Shown: positions 10,001-17,977 of the stretch, piece after piece
Position numbering within the stretch: position 1 is the first letter of the stretch
How the letters are laid out: every line of letters starts with the position of its first letter
IMG/VR virus record: IMGVR_UViG_3300037585_003859
Coordinates: 1 to 34,147 of that record
DNA length: 34,147 bases
DNA from: a virus
Direction: 5' to 3' (one strand)
Position numbers and translations under genes: made by a program
The notes under the pieces: model-generated
The model's input: only the letters and a program-made list of their open reading frames with translations
The model's database searches: none
What the model was told of the DNA's origin: nothing

Positions 10001-13000
10001 TACATGAAGCAGCTACTGTTAACCTCACATTACACGTTGTACTAGTTAACACAGCAGTAGGAGCACTGCAAGATGTAGGTAAATTACAACAAGTATAATC
10101 TACTCCCCCTATAACACCTACACAATCTGCATTTCCATTTGGATATACTTGTAGATAATTAGATGCATATACGTTTTGACAATCACATGTTGGTACAGGT
10201 GGTACAACAAGTCCTACACCAGTAAGATCAGGACAAGGATCTAAACCTGATCCAGAAGCTGTTTGATCATTCGTATAAGTAGACTTAATAGCATACGTTC
10301 CCCCATATAATGCAGCATTCCCAGAAATAGTACTTCCGAACGCTACAGACCCAGTAGTAACATAAGCTCCAGTTATAAGAGGAAACTGTCCTACTAATAC
10401 TTGAATTCCTTGACCAGGCCCGTCAGCAGGAGTAAAATAAAGCTCACACTCTATATCAGTCACTTCATCCGTAGCAGCACAATCATAAGAGGCACTAATG
10501 GTATGAGTTACCGAGCATCCTGATCCTGTTACAGTAAGAATAGGTATTACTGGAGCACAACAGTCACATTTAATCGCTGGATTAACAAATCTGTTATTTG
10601 CATCTGATACAACAACTGAGTCCCTTGTTTGATGTGTATCACATGTTTGAACCCTATAATTAAAGTGTAGGTCTTGAAAACATATAGATATATTATTTTT
10701 GATTGTCTCATTACCAGCATTAGAAGCGCTCCGTCCCATAATTTGAGAAGTATCTAAACCTAGCTTATTTACAGCTAAATCTACAGCTCTAACTCTCAGT
10801 TTATAATGTCCGTATGTAAGATCATTTCCATTAGCGTCTGTATAAATTGACATATAACTATTAAACAGATTAATTCCCGGTTGAACACCGCTTTGAAAAG
10901 AATTGGTTTGGGTTTTCCATTCACCGCCTTCAAAACCTCCCATTATTATTACACCTTTCTCTAAACCAGTTGATCCAGGTAATTGAACCTCATCCCAACC
11001 TCCAGCGTAGGTCCAGCCATTCGTGCCCCAGTACCCGCATGGGGCTTGCCAATGTGGATAACCATTCGTCGTAGTGGGGTCACAAGCCCAATTTCCATTA
11101 CCATTATACTTATAAAGTTGTAGATGTATTTGTAGATCATCTATACGAGAACTACTTATACTAGAAGTATCCCCAGCTAAGAAAGCTGATAGGACCTCCT
11201 CATACCATTGAAATCTAATATTTATTACACCAGGCCATAGACTACTAATAGCATATCCTTGGAAATGGTCTGGCGATAACTTCGAAGGATGATTAATCAT
11301 AAGAGCTTCCATTTTGTACCAAGTAAGTCCTCCAAGAGTTGAAGGGTCTAATACATTAGGAGCATGAGTATAGTTTCCTATAGTCCTTGCTCCATTTGCC
11401 TCTAGTATATCACCTGTTCCCTCAACTATCTCAGAATGATCTACGTCTGGATCAATAGGCCCCGCACTAGAGACAGGACGTGGATTCGTCTTGTAAAACT
11501 TATATGCTATCTTATAAGGATTGGTAGTGTAATTACCTGAATCGGCAGCTGATACTCCAAAATGTTCAGGATCCTCATCTCCTTTATCCCACATATCAAT
11601 TTCTAATTTACCTGTTGATCTATTACATACAACACAAGATCCATCATCAAACATACGATGTGGAGTTACACCAGCTAATTGCCAGTATGCACCTAGATTC
11701 ATCCATTCACCAAGGTGATTATAAGTAAGTGCACCTGGAATTGGTACCTCTTGTCTATTAATTGCGTGCATCTGCCACCTATCAGGACCGTACAGAGGAA
11801 TAGTAGTTTTCCATCTACATGCTTTTGGAACTTCAGGAGGTAAACATACAGGACAATCTTTGTGATAATAAATAGCATCTTCAAAGACTAGTCCTGACTC
11901 TGCAGCCTCTGTTAATTCTCCTGCTTCCCCTATTCCAACTGGAAGTGCTGGTGTTGTATGTATATTAGTCCCTGGTGCACCTGTTGTTTTCCGTATTGAT
12001 GTAATTAAATCATCGTAGTGATTAGAAGTCCCTAAAGTAGACCTTGTACCAGTAATTACATTTATCACTTTTGAAGAATTTGCATTAGCCCAAGTCTCAG
12101 TTATATTTGTAATAGCACTTCTATATATTAATTCTCCAGTAAATCCTCCCAGAACCATTCCACAAGTCAAGATACCATCAGGAGCATACTCTATAATAGA
12201 TAATGCACGTGAGAAATTTACCATGCTCGTTGTCGAATGATCATGCCTAGTCCCTTCATAAAGATTAATAGCTATGGGAAAAGGTGCAGTTACTCCTTCA
12301 TATACTGGATAAGGATAAGTAGGAGATTGGGTAGGCATAGCTTCTACCTTCCAATAGTGTTGTGACTGATGAAAATTATCAAGTACAGAATGTGATGGCT
12401 TAGGTGGGCAATTTACATTGCTAGGGTTACACCAGGTCACTAAATGCAAATTCCTTTCCGAATAAGGATTTGCTCCTCCATAATATTGGTTGTCAGCGTC
12501 AAGAGTTATGGCTATAGGATTGAAGGGAGTTTGGTGATGTCCTCCAGCATGATATAAACTATTAGTAGGTGGCCACATCTCCTTCATACAAGGTGTATTC
12601 ATTGCGAGTCCCCACCATCCCCAGGCGGAACCATTCATGAATGGATACCCACTTACTATTGGGGTATTTATATCAAAAGTTTTTGTAAATCCTGACTCCC
12701 AAGTTACTTTAATATTCATTACTTCGCTAGGCCATAAATAATTAGGTGAGTCTGGATTTGAATTATAATAATTCCACCCATCCCCATTTGGATCTGTAAT
12801 ATTTGGACTTATAAATGTACTTCTCCATATATTCCAATCTGGTCTCCCAATAGGATCGTTTTGAGGTACAGGAGTATTAGGTAATACAGGAGCCTGTCTA
12901 GCAAAAGTTGTATTAGCTACGTTATTCCCATAAGGAATTGCTGTAACATCCTCTATAGTAGCAATTGGATCAAAACCTTCCCAAGTATGAATTCCCGTAC

Positions 13001-16000
13001 TATTAGCACCATAAGTATTTATACATCCATCTTCTGTACTATAAGCAGGAGCATCAACTGTTGTAATATCGGTTCCTGCAACATTTGTTACTTGACCATT
13101 GTCAAGACATCGTCCATGATTACAGTTATCAAATGTATATGTATGAGGTACAAAAGGAGGAGTAGTATTATTAGGGTTATGGCCACCTACGCCACCAGTC
13201 GCGCCAAATCCACGATGCGGAACGGCAGCTCGTCTAGTATCTACAACTTGAACCTGGAATCTACCCATAATTGATTGCATATTCATAACCATAGCTATCG
13301 GCCTTGCAGGAATTGGATTTGTAGCACTTACGCTTATAGGATATTCGAACCAACATTGCTCAACTTCGTGTGTTCCTCCCGGAGCTATTACATTAATAGA
13401 CCATTTAATACTATAGTCCCCTTTAGGTACTAATAAAGGTACTGGATATGTAGTACTACTAAATGTAACTGTTGGAGTCTCTAATTCATCTTGGATTCCT
13501 CCTGCTACGATATATGAATCAGGATCTTGCCATCCATTTACTGCTCCCATAGTATTATCAGGTGTAGCTTTAAGAGGATCATATGTTACGCCTCCATATA
13601 TTGGAACTCTGTATAATACGGCTTTATATTTATAAGTTACACTAGAAAAATCAAAAGCTAATTCAAAGAGTAAACTTTTAACTACAGTCATTGTTATAAC
13701 TCCATCCCCCCAATTTGCATATGTAGCAGGTGTAACAGAAGAAGATACATACTCAAAAGCCTGTCCTGCATCACCCTGTAGAGTAGCATCTTCTAAGTAA
13801 CTTTCAATGTTTCCAGTCATCTTATCACAGAATAAACATGTTGAATCCTCTGCTTTCCGAACGAGATAAGTTGATGGTGTAATGGGTAATGCAGTAGGGA
13901 TATAATTTAAAGCAAGTGGCATAGTACAAGTACTAAGACCTGATTTATCCTCATTATGTACATCACTTATTTGGAACTTAGATAAACCTGCCTCATCAAC
14001 TTCATGAGGTACACCTCCTAATTGTAGGCCACAAGAAAATGGACTATATTCATACATCCAAGTCTGTCCATCCACTCCGCCATGATTTACATCATTTGCA
14101 AAATATATATTATGAGATTGTGCCATGAATAGTGAAGAGGGTATATTTCTGAACGTTATAATGCTACTATTACCCCAATATAATCGACGAGTTATTGTTA
14201 GTCCTCCACCATCATCCGAAGCCCAATGTTGTTTAGAACTACTGTCTAATGCAGGAGTAAAAGCATTAGATGAGTTCCACCCATTATAGATTTCTGTATT
14301 CCAATCTCTAACGGCAATATGATACCATCCTTCTCCACTAACGCAGTCATTATCTACACATGTACCGTCTGCATTTCTTAATTTTTGATGTACTGAACTA
14401 CTAGGAAATTGATCATACGTACCAATATTATATGATGGTACAGCTCCCGTATCGAGAATCGTAGGATCAAAATTAGATACATATTCTATTCTATTTAAAA
14501 GTTGTAGTCTTCCTTCAGTAGCATGTGGCGCATAGTCATCTGTGGAGTGATAAAATGGAGGACAATCTGCCCCTTCTCCTGAACATGGATGATTAGAAGT
14601 TCCAGTTACAAAAGCAGTAGATGCTTTATTAAAAGTATATATATTAAGATGATCACTTATACGTAATGAGTCTAAACCTTGTGCAGCCTCCAGTCTATAT
14701 GTAAATCCAGTAGAGGCTATTCCTACTGTTGTATTAATTTGAGAAAGTAACCCAGGATTAGAAAAGTTACTCTGATTATATGTAAGCCATTCAGGGTACA
14801 GGAACATTGGTTTAAAATCAGGAAGTGTTATATCTACATCTCCTTGTAATACAGGCCAACTACCACTCCCTATAGTACCGTCCCATTGACTCATATTATA
14901 TGGTTCTAAATTAACTAGAACTGTTCCGTTTAGATCTCCAGCAGAATCTCCTGCATCATAATCTGATGCAATTATAAATCCAAAATCTAACTGCTCCCCC
15001 CTATTAACCCAAAAGTCGTTTGCTATATCATGCGCAGCGTATTTATCCTCAATATCAAATAGTCCGTAATACATCGGACTCTCAGGAGTCGCAATTCCGG
15101 AAATAACCTGGTTCGCCGCAGCTATGTCAGTAAACCTACTAAGTTCGCCCGGGTTTAAACGATGTATACTACTAGAATTAGTTGCTGAACTCCCTAATGT
15201 CCAATTCGCAGAAGATACACCAGATGGATTTAAATTGATATGTCTTTGTCTATAAGTAGGAGAAAGATCATTATTTCCAGGATGTTCATAAAACTTACCA
15301 GTAATAAATTGTCGATATGTAGCCCACTGATTGGCCCAATCGTATTCTTTTACACCAACTTTAAATGTTTCAGAGTAGGGACTATTATAGTAGAAAAGGC
15401 CCGCTCCAGTATCCCAGTCTAAAATGCGGCCAGGCCAAGTATATGAAACTTCTGCTATTTTACCAGCATCTCCATCAAAGTACATACGTTCCCTAGTCGC
15501 AACGAAAGATTTTGACGGATTCTTTACACCCGCAGTACCAATATTGTATAACTTAACACTCCTATCAAACATTTTTGGTAAAGTGTAAATTACATCTCCA
15601 GCATTTGTAATAGCTAAAACTGGCTGAGTTTCAAAAAAACATTTAGCAGAACATCTTGGAGCAGAGTCAACCCAATTTAGTGCTAATTCTGCACTTGCTC
15701 CGTGAACAGGATCAGAAGATTGACATCCACAAGCACCAGCAGCTTCTAGATCAACTTTTTCTCCTGCAGAGGTCCCAATAGTTATAAGTAAAGCATTAGA
15801 AAATTGTTCGCAAATATCACTAGAATATATATCCCATATTTCTGCCCTTATTCTATAATATCCAGTTCCATTTTTTTGGAAAGGACTTCCGGAATTAGGG
15901 GAAAAGCCCTGTATCCCCTCGGTGGTCAGATCTCCTATCTGGAACTCATAACGAGTCGGATCACATCTGTGAGTTAAATTCCAATCTCTTTCAGGATTAG

Positions 16001-16442
16001 TAGACATGAATCCGTCATTAGGTTCAACATCAGCATACTTGTACCACTTGTACATGGGATAAGAAGATTCATTAAACTGGCGAGTTTGTGGATTATAAGT
16101 TACATTGGTATCAACATAAGAATTTGGAGATCCATCTACAGAATATTGTAAATACCCAAAGAATCTATCATGGCCTGTTTGGGTAACGGCATCAACAGGA
16201 CAGTCTAATATAACTGAATAATTAGTTATACAATCTGTATTTGCAACAGGTGTAAATATACCAATGGAGTCTGTACAAGTTCCTGTTACTGGATTCCAGT
16301 TTCCATGAGTGACAGCTGGTGAAATTGCAGGATCTGGATTATTATAACAACATGATCCTTCAGTAACCCAAGGACCAATATCACATGTACCATGTGTAGT
16401 AGACTCTGAAAATGTTATAGAAGTACATAGAGGACATGCCAT
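4098..16442 (-). CDS. Giant 4114-aa Cys-rich modular protein, putative fibre/adhesin
   Basis: One uninterrupted frame of 12.3 kb, more than a third of the window. There is no signal peptide (it begins MACPLCTSITF), which argues for incorporation into the virion rather than Sec export. Residues 1 to ~1955 are Trp-, Tyr-, Pro- and Gly-rich and mostly non-repetitive, apart from two CxxC[DN]xxTG insertions near residues 868 and 1600. From ~1957 to the end, beta-rich domains of roughly 90-130 residues, often opening with CC or CxC and a TP or AP pair, alternate with about twenty GCxD...NY...DDGSC Cys repeats. An HGTCxIGxWxTExxCC module occurs near residue 18 and again near 3510. Upstream are a Cys-rich 169-aa gene and a strong terminator. 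Family knowledge: such repeats occur in secreted Bacteroidetes adhesin-like proteins. Inferred: receptor-binding tail fibre or capsid adhesin. No enzymatic motif was seen. Confidence 0.8.
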   Translation of the reverse strand: MACPLCTSITFSESTTHGTCDIGPWVTEGSCCYNNPDPAISPAVTHGNWNPVTGTCTDSIGIFTPVANTDCITNYSVILDCPVDAVTQTGHDRFFGYLQYSVDGSPNSYVDTNVTYNPQTRQFNESSYPMYKWYKYADVEPNDGFMSTNPERDWNLTHRCDPTRYEFQIGDLTTEGIQGFSPNSGSPFQKNGTGYYRIRAEIWDIYSSDICEQFSNALLITIGTSAGEKVDLEAAGACGCQSSDPVHGASAELALNWVDSAPRCSAKCFFETQPVLAITNAGDVIYTLPKMFDRSVKLYNIGTAGVKNPSKSFVATRERMYFDGDAGKIAEVSYTWPGRILDWDTGAGLFYYNSPYSETFKVGVKEYDWANQWATYRQFITGKFYEHPGNNDLSPTYRQRHINLNPSGVSSANWTLGSSATNSSSIHRLNPGELSRFTDIAAANQVISGIATPESPMYYGLFDIEDKYAAHDIANDFWVNRGEQLDFGFIIASDYDAGDSAGDLNGTVLVNLEPYNMSQWDGTIGSGSWPVLQGDVDITLPDFKPMFLYPEWLTYNQSNFSNPGLLSQINTTVGIASTGFTYRLEAAQGLDSLRISDHLNIYTFNKASTAFVTGTSNHPCSGEGADCPPFYHSTDDYAPHATEGRLQLLNRIEYVSNFDPTILDTGAVPSYNIGTYDQFPSSSVHQKLRNADGTCVDNDCVSGEGWYHIAVRDWNTEIYNGWNSSNAFTPALDSSSKQHWASDDGGGLTITRRLYWGNSSIITFRNIPSSLFMAQSHNIYFANDVNHGGVDGQTWMYEYSPFSCGLQLGGVPHEVDEAGLSKFQISDVHNEDKSGLSTCTMPLALNYIPTALPITPSTYLVRKAEDSTCLFCDKMTGNIESYLEDATLQGDAGQAFEYVSSSVTPATYANWGDGVITMTVVKSLLFELAFDFSSVTYKYKAVLYRVPIYGGVTYDPLKATPDNTMGAVNGWQDPDSYIVAGGIQDELETPTVTFSSTTYPVPLLVPKGDYSIKWSINVIAPGGTHEVEQCWFEYPISVSATNPIPARPIAMVMNMQSIMGRFQVQVVDTRRAAVPHRGFGATGGVGGHNPNNTTPPFVPHTYTFDNCNHGRCLDNGQVTNVAGTDITTVDAPAYSTEDGCINTYGANSTGIHTWEGFDPIATIEDVTAIPYGNNVANTTFARQAPVLPNTPVPQNDPIGRPDWNIWRSTFISPNITDPNGDGWNYYNSNPDSPNYLWPSEVMNIKVTWESGFTKTFDINTPIVSGYPFMNGSAWGWWGLAMNTPCMKEMWPPTNSLYHAGGHHQTPFNPIAITLDADNQYYGGANPYSERNLHLVTWCNPSNVNCPPKPSHSVLDNFHQSQHYWKVEAMPTQSPTYPYPVYEGVTAPFPIAINLYEGTRHDHSTTSMVNFSRALSIIEYAPDGILTCGMVLGGFTGELIYRSAITNITETWANANSSKVINVITGTRSTLGTSNHYDDLITSIRKTTGAPGTNIHTTPALPVGIGEAGELTEAAESGLVFEDAIYYHKDCPVCLPPEVPKACRWKTTIPLYGPDRWQMHAINRQEVPIPGALTYNHLGEWMNLGAYWQLAGVTPHRMFDDGSCVVCNRSTGKLEIDMWDKGDEDPEHFGVSAADSGNYTTNPYKIAYKFYKTNPRPVSSAGPIDPDVDHSEIVEGTGDILEANGARTIGNYTHAPNVLDPSTLGGLTWYKMEALMINHPSKLSPDHFQGYAISSLWPGVINIRFQWYEEVLSAFLAGDTSSISSSRIDDLQIHLQLYKYNGNGNWACDPTTTNGYPHWQAPCGYWGTNGWTYAGGWDEVQLPGSTGLEKGVIIMGGFEGGEWKTQTNSFQSGVQPGINLFNSYMSIYTDANGNDLTYGHYKLRVRAVDLAVNKLGLDTSQIMGRSASNAGNETIKNNISICFQDLHFNYRVQTCDTHQTRDSVVVSDANNRFVNPAIKCDCCAPVIPILTVTGSGCSVTHTISASYDCAATDEVTDIECELYFTPADGPGQGIQVLVGQFPLITGAYVTTGSVAFGSTISGNAALYGGTYAIKSTYTNDQTASGSGLDPCPDLTGVGLVVPPVPTCDCQNVYASNYLQVYPNGNADCVGVIGGVDYTCCNLPTSCSAPTAVLTSTTCNVRLTVAASCTLTTPPDHPTTAIALYIYDLSTSSGAYNASTSTLAYTHLIPGASVVGSQGFELEESCTLSELTALGGTSSYIIRQVQNWATGYSIETFSTIFTIGTGTNPSGTTHYPVICGCTVAVSGGITATNYNGSATCNDGSCIYPGCTDSTATNYNSAATLDDGSCLFVPVCSPVNSGQVVLGLTPYWLKAGCGTIVSGQAASCLMQLNIPWADCNLDKNGNIIEDATSILIFVSFSTDNGTTWIEDTVGFPFSPYGSAAATPTTPANMASLIYDTGDINNNIASEEVLDLFIKMHADGVTSSDEVFDCLMRYRIKSQYTSSPTAFSDYSETWIIAHPRTAAASVTTHGWLMNSLDVPNTSPGMDTNCHFPQPHSLLPSIASPHTYPGTITPTIILASQCGCTDNGFQTAATMYTTVGVAPYTSPIPGVAADNYGNNIYGSLDPLNARDDGSCEYWGCTDANASNYDAAFTNDCSGNVIPSDYSCCLFEGCTDPCATNYDSNANVDDGSCILPNPTMVATTSLTGCNQTFSFVIEDVGNTGQSWGFTAITYEVTFWNTVTSAWDSVVGSTTISAATSNIKTLDFIDACATSFFTTKGIGTYRLEVWVPYPNGLSACIINLPTINFSISSLVSCDCLNCTSCSNYNASATCDDGSCTGCTDATAGNYDAGSVIDDGSCLYYGCTDATAANFDFLADATHIDDGSCLWWHVWEECTSGDRTSFGGGSFVGPVSLAANQLGLTYINPTETIGQAFLWSWYDGTAWNNNTACWKYIGPQATAEYYTHPLNTTGQPSQWVFTNIPVSYSTCTLCIPIPGCTDDLALNFNSAATLDDGSCTYPCCSTPTLLQASGHVDSCDVEYRMFIDCNAIATDHCNKIVTELQYWDGSVWQVAHTSTYQPNPSANSIDSHSYNYHYNCSTDNFGGYGTGLYRTYSRITYLSGYVCHQYSASTNIIIDSGGCTDPTANNYDASALCQCVACTYTYCCDTPVITLDLSNGICNQSLVAAISCTPAADDGYTALWQSFATGSWVTLDTQTSAGPTSATTLTLANSFLHTTSGTSENYRLVLTSDYTAPTADCTVYSNILTVVAPVLGCMDGGVTEYTVGPGGTGFGTAGDGITASNYDLTAQCDNGTCCIDGCSDALANNYLASTTCNTVTCTYDCCDIGTLALDYTLSCYPTLTYTSDISVCPTPPTQLSITWYYTDGTTATGVSTVIDNSPVDGTVYTIPNAVLIGQGDGHWYVTILHEFGGTTVPSCSVTSPQLSVILPVFGCTNSLSSNFDPLATCDDGGCIPPISACTDPLAVNYNSVATIDDGSCIYCNVGCTDAVGGPYSNYPETPPATCDCDGKWLEKGTCSAINWFDEVSCTAHGTCSIGLWYTESDCCINNGGTWNGSSCSGGSATFTAGVWTGNYTNNLTSGTWNTCCLDCVYGCMDTSVFWNNYNSNATCPCTDLVGTEPCNSSTLALTGTDCCCTNCINGCTDGGNKTQAWWIGGNLVNYDYATVTGLSLYGVGINSGGANNYDSTATCEDGSCTYNGCMDDGSLSTATYPTLQLSASNFGDAFTGDCAGVVGGTDHSCCIYPVIGCTDPLSLNPTALATIDDASCMYCDVATGNYENSAGVDQAPWATGGSNQIAASSVTATDGQVSVSFALSATGLLMQQTSEFQNGNNDFVITLYSVSTACAASSTGTLVSTGISFPAATSTTIVHNFTGLSYGYYTARLTIDNNTSFIESTQCWVDTCATIKAKVCADSTAANYTTIHPSLQQPDSSLCVYPGYCACTETVTVTTGAACSNSATLYGTVECNTDTDITWSWLDSTGSVIISGTSLGVNTAQIVSTLPITANETYSFEYTETSTPYLTCPTTTTSLAVSTIIDCACTDDSAVNYNANALYNCLGNPVPDQSPGWNSSPCCLPCIYGCTDPAANNYNKLATCDDSTCILPGEGCKDPNATNYNSAATLKCRSCCEYCNESLLDG
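4120..9700 (-). repeat. Dispersed GCxD...DDGSC repeats in the giant gene
   Basis: About twenty diverged copies encode a ~21-residue unit (GC[TM]D, then NY or NF, then DDGSC or CDDGSC). On the plus strand they are marked by GTACATCC or GTACACCC and, nearer the unit's C-terminal end, by a Cys/Ser/Asp-rich ACAACTACCATCATC-like stretch. Examples lie near 4200, 4270, 5260, 6125, 6205, 7570, 7965, 8035, 8540 and 9565. Spacing varies because beta-rich domains are inserted between copies. The copies differ at many codons, so they are not a recent amplification. Confidence 0.8.
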
Positions 16443-16455
16443 AAATTATAAGCTT

Positions 16456-16965
16456 TTAACAATCACATCCACAGGTACTATCACACATTTCTTTTGCTTT
16501 AAGGTATTTATCATATGCTCCTTTAATGTATCCAACATTAGCTAGATCATACAATCCAGCGTCTGTACTTGCAGAGTTCAAAAGTAATAAAATTTTAGTA
16601 GCTCTAGCCATAGTTGCTGAACATTTTGGACAATCACACGAACATCCCATTAATTCTTCTGCCATTGCTGCTAAACAACAATCTATATCACAACCCGCTA
16701 CTACTCCAACAGCGTCTACTGCTGTTGCTCCCGAGCCTGCGTTTTGTAGAAATTCAATAGTATATACCCCGTTCCCTGGAATTGTCATAACTACATTCAT
16801 ATAACCTCCTACTGGAACCCCAGTTACTGTTTGTGTTACTGTAGAATATGTACCACTATAGTCTATTAATCGTATAGTATCTCCAGTAGAGGCTCCAAGC
16901 ATTGTGTCAGTAACTTTTACTGTAACACTGCTACAATTAGAAATAAGATTTGTTTGTAAAGCCAT
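16456..16965 (-). CDS. Cys-rich virion-associated protein, putative adaptor to giant fibre
   Basis: A 169-residue protein in two parts. Residues 1-90 are beta-rich (VTVKVTDTMLGASTGDTIRL and GNGVYTIEFLQNA). Residues 91-169 are helical with clustered cysteines at 92, 96, 97, 108, 110, 112 and 115 and a C-terminal CDSTCGCDC. The Cys clusters bracket two helices and look like metal sites or disulfide staples. The gene ends 13 bases before the giant gene and is the first gene after the terminator at 16979-17021, so the pair probably shares a message. I recall similar CC...CxCxCPxC proteins in marine phage structural regions but cannot name a family. An adaptor or chaperone for the giant protein is an inference from position and shared Cys richness. 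Confidence 0.55.
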   Translation of the reverse strand: MALQTNLISNCSSVTVKVTDTMLGASTGDTIRLIDYSGTYSTVTQTVTGVPVGGYMNVVMTIPGNGVYTIEFLQNAGSGATAVDAVGVVAGCDIDCCLAAMAEELMGCSCDCPKCSATMARATKILLLLNSASTDAGLYDLANVGYIKGAYDKYLKAKEMCDSTCGCDC

Positions 16966-16978
16966 TATATAAAGGTTT

Positions 16979-17021
16979 AAAAAAAGGTTATAGAAAACAC
17001 GAATGCTCTCTATAACCTTTT
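16979..17021 (-). terminator. Intrinsic terminator between structural and giant-fibre genes
   Basis: Perfect 13-bp inverted repeat AAAAGGTTATAGA / TCTATAACCTTTT with a ~14-nt loop. On the minus strand it is followed by a run of seven T (RNA: seven U). It follows the stop of the 305-aa gene by about 15 bases and lies only 13 bases before the ATG at 16965. No -7 box is visible in between, so downstream genes probably depend on read-through. Confidence 0.8.
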
Positions 17022-17035
17022 ATGTTAATTAATTA

Positions 17036-17953
17036 TTAAGAAAGTGTAACTAGTGGTCCTGCTCCTAAAGTGGACGCTAAGTATCCTCCCATTACATCTT
17101 CAAATCCTGTACCACCTGCACTAGGCCAAGTTGATGCACCATTTGGAACTGCTACATATAATTCATGCATATTATCTACTTTATTAATTTGTCCATCCTT
17201 ATGACGAGATTTCCAAGTTATATTATATATATCCATTCTTGTTCCAGCTACTGCATATGTTGTAGTTGCATCTGGCTGTTGTACTCTATAATAATCTCCT
17301 TTACCACTTCCTAATAAACTTTTTTCAAAGTCTGCAAATAGAAAACTATCTCCTAAATTAGACGTTGCTGCAGTATATGTAGGAGTTGCAGTTAAAGTTG
17401 CATCACTATCATTGTCAAAAGCTATAACGATATTAGATTGTTTATTATATCCTGTTGCTGAAGGTCCTGCATAAGTGTGCGTTGTTAAAACACAATTAGC
17501 ATTTGAACCACTAACTGACGCTATCATACCTTTGTATCCTGTTGCTGCTATATGTGCTGCTGCTGCAGTTCTTGCGTTAGCTCCATTAGTATTAGCTACA
17601 GTACTACTTGTGAATTCAAAACTCTCTCTTACATAAGGCTCAGATCCTGTAGCTTGATCAATTACTTTAACAGTTACTGTTTTACCTGCTGTTGTACCCG
17701 TACTAAATGCAATTGATACCGAATTAGCAGTTTGTGCTATTCCTGCTGCCCCTGTATACTTTACTATATCTGCTCCTGGAATCCAAGGTGAACATATAGA
17801 ACCATTTCTACAAATTTTAAGCTCTGGTGCTGTTATTAAAGTGTCCGTTTTTAACAACAATGCTGGTGCACCGGTTGCTGCTGTTTTTTTATAGATAATT
17901 ATGCCGGTAGCTGTTGCTGCAGCTACATCTGCTCCAATTATTAATTGTCTCAT
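17036..17953 (-). CDS. Beta-rich virion structural protein
   Basis: A 305-residue, Ala/Thr/Gly-rich protein with alternating strand-forming segments. These include VSIAFSTGTTAGKTVTVKV, an Ala-rich helix near RTAAAAHIAATGYKG, and a less repetitive C-terminal part with ITWKSRHKDGQINKVDNMHE. There is no signal peptide and there are no TM segments. It is the last gene before the terminator at 16979-17021 and follows the connector/ring-like gene by 24 bases. Placement after capsid and connector genes suggests a tail or head-tail junction protein, or a decoration protein. I cannot assign it to tube, hub or decoration from sequence alone. Confidence 0.55.
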   Translation of the reverse strand: MRQLIIGADVAAATATGIIIYKKTAATGAPALLLKTDTLITAPELKICRNGSICSPWIPGADIVKYTGAAGIAQTANSVSIAFSTGTTAGKTVTVKVIDQATGSEPYVRESFEFTSSTVANTNGANARTAAAAHIAATGYKGMIASVSGSNANCVLTTHTYAGPSATGYNKQSNIVIAFDNDSDATLTATPTYTAATSNLGDSFLFADFEKSLLGSGKGDYYRVQQPDATTTYAVAGTRMDIYNITWKSRHKDGQINKVDNMHELYVAVPNGASTWPSAGGTGFEDVMGGYLASTLGAGPLVTLS

Positions 17954-17977
17954 TTTTTTAAATTTTTAATTTATTAC

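Noticed and set aside
12987-13274. Plus-strand frame of 95 codons inside the giant gene
   Set aside because: Ser/Ile/Thr/Cys-rich antisense translation of the giant gene; no start context and no coding character.
4098-16442. Giant frame as an assembly or frameshift artefact joining several genes
   Set aside because: The frame is continuous, repeats of the same family run through its second half, and related modules occur at both ends, so one gene is the simplest reading.
16526-16804. Plus-strand frame opposite the Cys-rich 169-aa gene
   Set aside because: Antisense shadow of a gene with clear Cys clusters and good gene spacing.
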